From NCBI GenBank assembly GCA_021807655.1, contig JAKBCT010000073.1, forward strand, positions 1 to 5,446: a stretch of DNA of 5,446 nucleotides, in the 5' to 3' direction. The position numbers and the translations under genes are program-made. This document shows positions 1 through 4,895 of this stretch, piece after piece. How positions within the stretch are numbered: the stretch's first letter is position 1; each line of letters opens with the position of its first letter. This DNA comes from Actinomycetes bacterium (GTDB lineage Bacteria > Actinomycetota > Acidimicrobiia > Acidimicrobiales > RAAP-2). The notes under the pieces were generated by a model. The model was not told the origin of the DNA. It made no database searches and worked only from the letters and a program-made list of their open reading frames with translations.

Positions 1-1
1 G

Positions 2-367
2 ATGACCGGACTCATCGCCGTCGCGGCCGCCGGCGGCGTTCCGTGGTGGTTCGCACTCGCGACGCTGGCGCGCGAGGTGCTCGTGTCGGGTCTCACAATC
101 GTGCTCGCGCTGCTCGGCGCGGCGCGCATCGACGTGCTCTGGTGGGGCAAGGTGTCGACCTTCGCGCTGATGGTCACGTACCCACTGTTCCTGCTGACGA
201 GCAACGACCACCACGCGGCTCTAGCGACGTGGCAGCAGTGGGGCCGAGGCGCCTGCTGGGTCGTCGGGACCACGGGCCTCGCCCTCTCGTGGGCGGTTCT
301 CGCCGGTTACTTCGGGCCGGCAAAACGGGCCCTTCGGACCGGTCGCGCGGGGCGGGGATTGGAGTAG
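2..367 (+). CDS. pgsA: CDP-alcohol phosphatidyltransferase, PgsA-like (3' part only)
   Basis: This is the C-terminal part (about 121 visible residues) of a membrane enzyme that likely transfers a phosphatidyl group from CDP-diacylglycerol to glycerol-3-phosphate, the step committed to phosphatidylglycerol synthesis. The visible part has hydrophobic segments around residues 3-40, 52-66 and 85-105. It also has the motifs LAREVLVSG (22-30) and GKVSTFALMV (49-58), which match the REIIISA and GKVKTTAQMV segments I recall from E. coli PgsA. The CDP-alcohol catalytic motif (DGxxAR...GxxxDxxxD) would lie upstream of the window, so the enzyme class rests on these downstream motifs alone. The reading frame is open to the left edge, and the ATG at position 2 is probably internal. 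The stop codon lies 10 bp before gcvH and overlaps a promoter-like TAGATT. A related CDP-alcohol transferase such as a cardiolipin or phosphatidylinositol-phosphate synthase is possible but less likely. Confidence 0.8.
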   Translation: MTGLIAVAAAGGVPWWFALATLAREVLVSGLTIVLALLGAARIDVLWWGKVSTFALMVTYPLFLLTSNDHHAALATWQQWGRGACWVVGTTGLALSWAVLAGYFGPAKRALRTGRAGRGLE

Positions 368-370
368 ATT
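365..370 (+). promoter_or_regulatory. Possible -10 element for a leaderless gcvH transcript
   Basis: TAGATT fits the actinobacterial -10 pattern TAnnnT and ends 7 nt before the gcvH ATG. This would place the transcription start at or next to the start codon. No good -35 is visible about 17 bp upstream. The only Shine-Dalgarno-like bases (GGAG, 361-364) sit 13 nt from the ATG, which is far. The element overlaps the stop codon of the preceding gene. Read-through from pgsA with translational coupling is the alternative. Confidence 0.35.
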
Positions 371-377
371 TCTTCGC

Positions 378-758
378 ATGAAGACTCCCGAGGAATTGCG
401 ATACTCCCGCGACCACGAGTGGGCCCAGGTGGTGGGTGACACCGTTCGCGTCGGCATCACCGACTTCGCCCAGGACGCCTTGGGTGACGTGGTGTTCGTC
501 GACCTGCCCAAGGTGGGTGCGACGGTTGTCGCCGGTGACGTCATCGGCGAGGTCGAGTCGACCAAGTCGGTGTCGGAGATCTACGCACCGGTGTCGGGGA
601 CCGTGCACGCGGTGAATGAATCACTACGCGCTGCACCCGAGACGCTGAACTCGGACCCCTACGGCGAGGGCTGGCTCTGCGAGATCGACGGCGTCGACGG
701 GGCGACCGTGGACGCGCTGCTCGACGCGGCGGCCTACCGCGCTCTGACCTCGAATTAA
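378..758 (+). CDS. gcvH: Glycine cleavage system H protein (lipoyl carrier)
   Basis: This is the small lipoyl-carrying protein of the glycine cleavage system. Its lipoyl arm shuttles the aminomethyl group between P protein (glycine decarboxylase), T protein and L protein in the cytoplasm. At 126 residues it has the usual family length. It shows the N-terminal YSRDHEW motif (9-15), GITDFAQDALGDVVFVDLP (26-44) and the lipoylation motif ESTKSVSEIYAP, with lipoyl-lysine K63 (codon 564-566). It also has the C-terminal LNSDPYGEGWL segment. The ATG at 378 gives the expected N-terminus. No gcvP or gcvT is in the window. The gene sits directly before a GarA-like gene, as in mycobacteria, where gcvH is likewise linked to garA. 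It lacks a well-placed ribosome binding site, so it may be leaderless or coupled to pgsA. Confidence 0.97.
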   Translation: MKTPEELRYSRDHEWAQVVGDTVRVGITDFAQDALGDVVFVDLPKVGATVVAGDVIGEVESTKSVSEIYAPVSGTVHAVNESLRAAPETLNSDPYGEGWLCEIDGVDGATVDALLDAAAYRALTSN

Positions 759-788
759 GTCGGCCGGGCCGATGGAACTTCAAGTGGG

Positions 789-1262
789 GTGGTTCGCGTG
801 AACTGTCGTCGATGCGGCGAGATTCTGAACTCGAACGCCAATTTCTGCTGGGCCTGTGGCGCGCCCCAGCACGATTCGACGTCGCCCGAAACCATTGCGA
901 TTCCGGTCGTGAGCGTGCAAGAAGTGCTTCACCCGGGCGCGAGCGCCGGTCCCCAGGGAAGCCACACGGACATGTTGGTGGTCGCGTCGGGCAACGCCGC
1001 GGGGACCAGGTTCGAACTCGACAAAGAGGTGACCACGGTGGGACGACACGAAAACAGCGACCTCCTGCTCGACGACGTGTCGGTCTCGCGCCATCACGCG
1101 GTCATCACCCGTACGGCCAGCGGTCGGGTGACGCTGCGCGACCTCAATTCACTTAACGGCACCTACATCAACGGCGCACGCGTGGAGGAGACGACGTTGC
1201 ACACGGCCGACGAGGTCCAGGTGGGCAAGTTCAAGCTCGTCTTCTGGGAGGCGACGTCGTGA
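789..1262 (+). CDS. garA: GarA/OdhI-like FHA protein with an N-terminal zinc ribbon
   Basis: This is likely a cytoplasmic phosphothreonine-binding switch protein. In M. tuberculosis GarA and C. glutamicum OdhI, the unphosphorylated form inhibits the 2-oxoglutarate dehydrogenase E1 subunit, and phosphorylation by PknG/PknB-type kinases relieves this. The FHA domain (about 60-155) keeps the expected binding residues: G85-R86-H87, S100-R101-H102 and S121-LNGT with N123. It ends in EVQVGKFKLVF, very close to the EVQIGKFRLVF I recall in GarA. Unlike GarA, it begins with a zinc ribbon made of C6-x2-C9 and C20-x2-C23. The linker has PETIAIPVVS (33-42) where GarA has its ETTS phosphosite, so T35 is the likely target. 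The start could be GTG 789 or GTG 798; the second has a better-placed G-rich stretch (784-792), and either keeps the ribbon. The gene overlaps the next by 4 bp. Assignment to the GarA branch relies on gene order and the C-terminal motif. Confidence 0.85.
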   Translation: MVRVNCRRCGEILNSNANFCWACGAPQHDSTSPETIAIPVVSVQEVLHPGASAGPQGSHTDMLVVASGNAAGTRFELDKEVTTVGRHENSDLLLDDVSVSRHHAVITRTASGRVTLRDLNSLNGTYINGARVEETTLHTADEVQVGKFKLVFWEATS

Positions 1263-2038
1263 CGCCCGGCGCCGCCACCATGCGCATCGGCGAAGTTCAC
1301 GCGGTACTGCGCGAAGAGTTCCCCGACGTCGAGCTGTCCAAGATCCGGTACTACGAGGACAAGGGGCTCGTCCAACCGGCGCGTAGTCGCAAGGGTTATC
1401 GACTGTATTCAGATCGTGACCTCGCGTGTCTGCGCGAGGCGATCCGACTGGCGAACGAGGAGTTCGTGCCGCTGCGCGTCGTGCGCCTGCGACTGATCGA
1501 GCAAGGATTGCTCGATGACGTGCCCGCGGTTCGCGTGACCCGCCAGGCCGCCCGAGAGGCGGCGGTTCCCTCGGTGCGCGCCATCGTGCCTCGCCCGGAA
1601 CGCGCCAACCTGAGTGTCGTGGACGACTCGAGTGCGCCGGTCGACGAGACGCTCGCCCAGGAGCACTACTCGACGACCGAGTTCCTATCAGCGACAGGAC
1701 TCGAGGCGACGGCCGTCAACGAACTGATCGCCGCGGGTCTCGTCACCCCCCAGAACGTGGGACGCGAGACGGTCTTCAGCGCGCTCGACGTTCGTGTCGC
1801 GTTCGCCGCCGGCCCCCTGCTGAGTCGCGGGGTGGACGCGCGGCGACTCGCGACACTGCGCCGGGTCGTGGAGCGCGAGATCGGAATCGTCGACGAATGG
1901 ACCATGCCACTCCGTCAACCCGGTGCGTCGATGGACACCGACGCCGCGGCCGAGGTGACCAGGAACGTCGCGCGAGAGGCGGCGGCCCTGCGCGCGGCGC
2001 TCTACGAACGCGCGAGTAGCGACTACTTCGGCGCGTAG
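1259..2038 (+). CDS. ftsR: MerR-family transcriptional regulator, FtsR / Rv1828-like
   Basis: This is a DNA-binding regulator of 259 residues, close to the roughly 250 of Rv1828/FtsR. The MerR winged helix-turn-helix covers about residues 8-80 and includes the signature LSKIRYYEDKGLVQPARS (26-43), followed by GYRLYSDRDL (46-55). After a linker (81-135) a second helix-turn-helix-like domain begins at YSTTEFLSATGLEATAVNEL (137-156) and runs to about 220. A final helix (225-253) may help dimerisation. The protein has a single cysteine (C58), so it is not a cysteine-based metal or redox sensor like classical MerR proteins. In C. glutamicum the orthologue FtsR controls ftsZ and other division genes; that role here is inferred from the family and the gene order. 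The GTG start overlaps the FHA stop (GTGA), suggesting translational coupling. An internal ATG at 1280 (M8) is an alternative start and leaves the MerR domain intact. Confidence 0.88.
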   Translation: MTPGAATMRIGEVHAVLREEFPDVELSKIRYYEDKGLVQPARSRKGYRLYSDRDLACLREAIRLANEEFVPLRVVRLRLIEQGLLDDVPAVRVTRQAAREAAVPSVRAIVPRPERANLSVVDDSSAPVDETLAQEHYSTTEFLSATGLEATAVNELIAAGLVTPQNVGRETVFSALDVRVAFAAGPLLSRGVDARRLATLRRVVEREIGIVDEWTMPLRQPGASMDTDAAAEVTRNVAREAAALRAALYERASSDYFGA

Positions 2039-2046
2039 CCCAGACG

Positions 2047-2070
2047 CGACGTCCATTCGTCGTGACGTCG
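2047..2070. repeat. Inverted repeat CGACGTC / GACGTCG before the BFN gene
   Basis: CGACGTC (2047-2053) and GACGTCG (2064-2070) are perfect inverted copies separated by 10 bp in the 47-bp gap between ftsR and the BFN gene. They lie immediately upstream of a TAGGCT -10-like element. The placement would suit an operator read by a dimeric regulator, possibly the neighbouring MerR protein. GACG/CGTC words are common in this GC-rich DNA, so chance is a real alternative. Confidence 0.3.
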
Positions 2071-2073
2071 GTC

Positions 2074-2079
2074 TAGGCT
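2074..2079 (+). promoter_or_regulatory. Possible -10 element for a leaderless BFN transcript
   Basis: TAGGCT matches TAnnnT and ends 6 nt before the GTG start at 2086, a spacing that would put transcription initiation at the start codon. No Shine-Dalgarno sequence precedes this GTG. No recognisable -35 lies about 17 bp upstream (GTCCAT at 2051-2056). It is the second such arrangement in the window. Confidence 0.35.
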
Positions 2080-2085
2080 GGCACC

Positions 2086-2592
2086 GTGATTGAGGTTGTC
2101 CTCCGAGCCGTTCGCGTGGACGTCGGGTCGTCCACGCCGTTGCTGCTGCTCGAAGAGGTCGGCGGTGACCGCGTGCTCCCGATATTCATTGGCGCCCCCG
2201 AAGCCACGGCGATCGCCTACGCGCTCCAGCACGTCGAGACCCCACGGCCGATGTCCCACGATCTGATGGGTCACGTGATCAGCGCGCTGGGCGCGCGCGT
2301 GTTCTCCGTTGAGATCACCGACTTGGATGACAACACGTTCTTCGCCACGCTTCGCTTGGCGCGCGACGGCCAGGAAGTGGCCGTGAGCGCGCGTCCGAGC
2401 GACGCGGTGGCATTGGCGTTGCGAGTCGGCGCGCCGATACTCGTTCGTGACGAGCTGATGGCGAGCGAGGGAAAAGTGATGCACCTCGAGGATGGCTTCG
2501 AGGTGGTGGGCGAACCCGATGACGAGGCGGAACTCGTCGCCGAGTTGCGAGAGTTCCTCGACACCGTACGGCCCGAAGACTTCAACGAGTGA
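2086..2592 (+). CDS. Bifunctional nuclease (BFN) domain protein, DUF151, Rv1829-like
   Basis: This is a 168-residue cytoplasmic protein made of one BFN/DUF151 domain. The family is annotated as having DNase and RNase activity from work on a plant member; the bacterial role is poorly defined. The family hallmarks are visible: LPIFIGAPEATAIAYALQ (31-48), TPRPMSHDLM (52-61) and SARPSDAVALALRVGAPI (101-118). An acidic C-terminal helix (about 143-168) follows. Length is close to Rv1829 (about 164 residues). The GTG at 2086 is the natural start because the conserved domain begins within the first residues (MIEVVLRAVRVD). It sits 47 bp after the ftsR-like gene, as its mycobacterial counterpart follows Rv1828. 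Its stop overlaps the start of the next gene by 4 bp. Nuclease activity is family annotation, not something the sequence proves. Confidence 0.9.
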   Translation: MIEVVLRAVRVDVGSSTPLLLLEEVGGDRVLPIFIGAPEATAIAYALQHVETPRPMSHDLMGHVISALGARVFSVEITDLDDNTFFATLRLARDGQEVAVSARPSDAVALALRVGAPILVRDELMASEGKVMHLEDGFEVVGEPDDEAELVAELREFLDTVRPEDFNE

Positions 2593-3197
2593 AGCGCGCG
2601 CTCGTCTCGCTGGCGATCTTCTTCGCCTTCGTCGTGATCGTGACGGTGAGTCGACACCACACGACCCCGACCTCAACGACGACGACAACGACGTCGACGT
2701 CGACGACGACCTCAACGACGTCAACGACCACAACGACGCTCGCGTCGGCAAACGGATCGACGTGCCGGGGCGCGGACTTCTCCGGGACCGGGGGACTGAG
2801 CCAGGGAGCGGCGGGGACGATCTACACGTCCTTCACCCTCACCAAGACCACGTCGGGTTCGTGCACGTTGAAGGGATGGCCGGTGCTCGGCCTGGCGAAC
2901 CAAGCCGGCGCGACGCTGCCCGAACGCACGATTGAGATCCCCTCGTCGGGCAATCCGGGAAACTTTCTTACACCGGCCGCGAACCACGCACCGACGACAT
3001 TGACGTTGGACCAGGGTTCGACGACGACCTTCTCGGTGTTCTTCAACGACGTGACCACGGGAGCCGGGTCCACGTGTCCGTCGGTGGCCGTCGTGCGCGT
3101 GGGCACGGGTGTCGGCTCGTCCCAGGCGTCGATCCCCTTGACCTACCCGATCCAGCCCTGTAGCGGCGGCACGCTCAACGTCAGCCCGTTCTACTAG
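2589..3197 (+). CDS. Membrane-anchored or secreted DUF4232-like protein with Thr/Ser-rich linker
   Basis: This is an extracytoplasmic protein of 202 residues. A short positively charged N-terminus (MKR) precedes a hydrophobic segment (about 5-20) that acts as a signal peptide or membrane anchor. No lipobox cysteine follows it. Residues 25-50 form a low-complexity linker of 20 Thr, 5 Ser and 1 Pro. The globular part (about 58-202) resembles the actinobacterial DUF4232 family: a beta-rich, Gly/Thr-rich domain with SCTLKGWPVLGL (91-102), TLTLDQGSTTTFSVFF (137-152), a late cysteine pair C163/C191 and earlier C59 and C92. The four cysteines could form two disulfides outside the cell. The function is unknown. 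The GTG start overlaps the BFN stop (GTGA), and a strong terminator follows 2 bp after its stop codon, so it is probably the last gene of the run. The family call is from motif memory and is moderately sure. Confidence 0.8.
   Translation: MKRALVSLAIFFAFVVIVTVSRHHTTPTSTTTTTTSTSTTTSTTSTTTTTLASANGSTCRGADFSGTGGLSQGAAGTIYTSFTLTKTTSGSCTLKGWPVLGLANQAGATLPERTIEIPSSGNPGNFLTPAANHAPTTLTLDQGSTTTFSVFFNDVTTGAGSTCPSVAVVRVGTGVGSSQASIPLTYPIQPCSGGTLNVSPFY
2661..2738 (+). repeat. ACG/TCG-rich low-complexity tract encoding the Thr/Ser linker
   Basis: The tract is built mostly of ACG, ACC, ACA and TCG/TCA codons and encodes residues 25-50 (T, S and one P). The near-repeats are imperfect and in frame. They are the coding form of a flexible, possibly glycosylated wall-spanning linker. 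The tract is prone to slippage, so its length may vary between strains. Confidence 0.85.
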
Positions 3198-3198
3198 T

Positions 3199-3258
3199 CC
3201 CGTCCGATAGGCGAAACCCCGTTACCGCTGGGTAATGGGGTCCGGGCGGGTCTTTTTT
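3199..3258 (+). terminator. Two-tier intrinsic terminator after the DUF4232 gene
   Basis: The inner hairpin pairs CCCCGTTACC (3217-3226) with GGTAATGGGG (3231-3240), with loop GCTG and one G-T wobble; A3216 and T3241 extend it. An outer stem pairs CCCGTCCG (3199-3206) with CGGGCGGG (3243-3250), again with one wobble. It is directly followed by TCTTTTTT (3251-3258). A 9-nt bulge (3207-3215) separates the two stems. The U-tract abuts the outer stem rather than the inner one, so the whole structure is the functional unit. It starts 2 bp after the stop codon. Confidence 0.88.
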
Positions 3259-3266
3259 CGGTCTCC

Positions 3267-3295
3267 GTGAAAATTTTTTTGATTTTCGGTTTCAC
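3267..3295. repeat. AT-rich inverted repeat upstream of the permease
   Basis: GTGAAA (3267-3272) and TTTCAC (3290-3295) are perfect inverted copies flanking a T-rich core. A nested alternative pairs GAAAAT (3269-3274) with ATTTTC (3282-3287). This 29-bp patch is about 70% A+T in otherwise GC-rich DNA. It lies roughly 100 bp upstream of the permease start and about 20 bp upstream of a TTGACA. It could be a regulator site or an UP-like element; no specific regulator can be named. Confidence 0.4.
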
Positions 3296-3312
3296 AATGC
3301 GTAGTCGCCGGC

Positions 3313-3329
3313 TTGACATCTACTACTTT
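3313..3329 (+). promoter_or_regulatory. Promoter-like elements upstream of the permease
   Basis: A perfect -35 hexamer TTGACA lies at 3313-3318, but the sequence 16-18 bp downstream (around ACGCGT, 3336-3341) is a poor -10. A TAnnnT-type -10, TACTTT, lies at 3324-3329, too close to that -35 to pair with it. The upstream gene is closed by a terminator, so a promoter must lie in 3259-3392. Which element is used cannot be decided by eye. Confidence 0.35.
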
Positions 3330-3382
3330 CAGGTGACGCGTTGCTCGCAGCGCTAGTGCGCAATGATGCGCGCGCAATTCGT

Positions 3383-3389
3383 AGGAGGG
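3383..3389 (+). promoter_or_regulatory. Strong Shine-Dalgarno sequence fixing the permease start
   Basis: AGGAGGG ends 3 nt before the ATG at 3393 (4 nt if counted as AGGAGG). This is tight but is by far the best ribosome binding site in the window. It selects ATG 3393 over the in-frame ATGs at 3363 and 3366, which have no such site. Confidence 0.75.
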
Positions 3390-3392
3390 TGT

Positions 3393-4883
3393 ATGACCGA
3401 AGCGTTTACGCCGGACTCGTTGGGGGCGAAGGTCCCCAACGTCGACGGCGGACATGAGCGCCTGCATCGAGGCGTACTCGGACCGATTGACATCGCGGCG
3501 GCGACGATGGCCAATATCGGTCCGGCGATGAGTTTCTACTTTGGGTTCGGCTTTCTCGCCTACACGGCGGGACTCGCGTCCCCATTGACCATTGTCGCCG
3601 CCGGTATCGCGATCGCGTTCCTCGCGAACACGCTGTCGGAGTTCACCAAGGTGATGCCGTCGACCGGTGGGTTCATCACCTTCGTCGGCAAGTCCTTCGG
3701 CGCGCGCACGGGTGTGACGACGGCGCTGCTGACCGGTGTCGGCTACATCGCGGCGATGGCGTCGGTCGTGGGCATCGTCGGCGGGTTCTTCCAGACACTC
3801 CTGCAGAACTACAACGTCTCGGGCTTGGAGAGTGTGCCGTGGGGGATCTGGACGGTCCTCTTCCTCGCCTTCGCCGCGTTCATGATGATCCGCGGCATCT
3901 CGGTCTCCACCCGACTCGCGGGCTTCTTCTTCGCCTTTGAGATGCTGGTATTGGTCGTCGTGAGCGTGGCCGCCTTGATCAAGTTCCACGGTCACATCAA
4001 CCTCGCGCCGTTCAACCCCAAGAACATCACGCACGGGTTCTCGGGTCTCGCGGCGGGCTTCCCCCTCGCGATCTACCTCTTCATCGGGTGGGAGAACTCG
4101 GCGGCGCTCGCCGAGGAGACGGACAACCCGCGTAAGAACGTCCCCAAGGCCGTCTTCACGTCGGTGGCGATCATGTCCGTGAGTTACCTGCTCTTCGCCT
4201 ACTCGACCGTGATCGGGTTCTCCGGCGACATCGCAAAGCTCAGCAACCCCAACATCATCCCATTCATCACCGTCGCCAAGGGCGTCATCGGCGCGGCCGC
4301 GTTCTTCGCCTTCCTCGCGGGTATGACCTCGACGCTCGGCGCGCTGATCGCGGGCACCAACTCACAGGCCCGACTGATCTTCAACGCCGGACGCGAGGGG
4401 CTGCTGCCGAGCTTCATCGGCAAGGTGCACGCGAAGAAGCGCACCCCGGTCAACTCACTGCTGTTCTTCCTCGCGGGCACGCTGTTGATCATCGGGGTCT
4501 GGGGTCTCGGCCACCTGCTCGGTGGTCACGGGGCGTCGGCGGGCATGAGCGCCGGCAACCTCTTCTATGAGTCCTCGACCTTCGGCACGATCCTGATTTT
4601 GTTGGTCTACGGGCTCAGCAACCTGGCGCTGCCCTTCTACTACAAGAAGCACCACCCGGACCTCTTCAACGGCTTCCGCCACGGGGTGCTGCCAGTTCTC
4701 GGTCTCGTCACGATTATTGTGCCGCTGTACTACCTGTCCAAGCCGGGTCAGCCGACGCCGTACAACTGGTATCCGTACATGGCGCTTGTCGCGGTGGTGC
4801 TCGCGGTCATCTACGCGGCGGTCCTCGTCAAGCGCGACCCCAGCATCGGAGAGCGCATCGGATCGATCGTCGCCGACGAATAG
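3393..4883 (+). CDS. APC-superfamily amino acid/polyamine permease
   Basis: This is a cytoplasmic-membrane secondary transporter of 496 residues. About 12 membrane helices can be drawn at roughly 31-55, 58-81, 105-133, 150-166, 173-198, 216-235, 254-276, 298-322, 352-375, 396-416, 429-448 and 459-478. Family signs are the TM1 region GPIDIAAATMANIGPAMS, the STGGFITFVGKSFG segment after TM2, and the TM6-7 loop motif FIGWENSAALAEETDNPRKN, typical of APC permeases (F.G.E....AEE..NP...P). ARLIFNAGREGLLPSF after TM8 is also characteristic. The substrate cannot be read from the sequence; amino acids or polyamines are the family norm. The start at 3393 is set by an AGGAGGG site. The gene stands alone between two terminators with its own upstream region, so it is likely monocistronic. 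It converges with the oxidoreductase gene, leaving 12 bp between stop codons. Confidence 0.92.
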   Translation: MTEAFTPDSLGAKVPNVDGGHERLHRGVLGPIDIAAATMANIGPAMSFYFGFGFLAYTAGLASPLTIVAAGIAIAFLANTLSEFTKVMPSTGGFITFVGKSFGARTGVTTALLTGVGYIAAMASVVGIVGGFFQTLLQNYNVSGLESVPWGIWTVLFLAFAAFMMIRGISVSTRLAGFFFAFEMLVLVVVSVAALIKFHGHINLAPFNPKNITHGFSGLAAGFPLAIYLFIGWENSAALAEETDNPRKNVPKAVFTSVAIMSVSYLLFAYSTVIGFSGDIAKLSNPNIIPFITVAKGVIGAAAFFAFLAGMTSTLGALIAGTNSQARLIFNAGREGLLPSFIGKVHAKKRTPVNSLLFFLAGTLLIIGVWGLGHLLGGHGASAGMSAGNLFYESSTFGTILILLVYGLSNLALPFYYKKHHPDLFNGFRHGVLPVLGLVTIIVPLYYLSKPGQPTPYNWYPYMALVAVVLAVIYAAVLVKRDPSIGERIGSIVADE

Positions 4884-4895
4884 TCCTACGACGTT

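Noticed and set aside
2..4. ATG at position 2 as the true start of the PgsA-like gene
   Set aside because: The conserved CDP-alcohol phosphotransferase motif is missing from the visible part and must precede it. The protein would be about half the family length.
2661..2738. Candidate tandem repeat or CRISPR-like array
   Set aside because: The repeat unit is an imperfect trinucleotide fully explained by a Thr/Ser-rich protein linker, with no spacer-repeat structure.
2023..2751. 242-codon open frame on the - strand across the BFN and DUF4232 genes
   Set aside because: It lies opposite a conserved BFN domain, and its N-terminal Arg/Ser runs are simply the reverse complement of the Thr/Ser linker codons. 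There are no family motifs.
2492..2935. Alternate + frame with an Asp/Asn-rich stretch resembling a calcium-binding repeat
   Set aside because: The Asp/Asn runs come from reading the ACG/TCG linker tract in another frame. The frame overlaps two real genes and has no ribosome binding site of note.
3363..3392. Upstream in-frame ATG as the permease start (10 extra residues)
   Set aside because: The strong AGGAGGG site lies between this ATG and the one at 3393, so it can only serve 3393. The extra residues contain the ribosome binding site itself.
3259..3392. Possible riboswitch or T-box leader upstream of the permease
   Set aside because: The region is short, with only weak small hairpins. I see no conserved riboswitch core and no attenuator-type terminator before the start codon.
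3222..4034. 270-codon open frame on the - strand opposite the permease start
   Set aside because: Its translation is highly charged low-complexity sequence (Arg/Asp/Glu/His-rich) and it ends inside the + strand terminator. It lies antisense to a convincing membrane protein and is a product of GC-rich codon bias.
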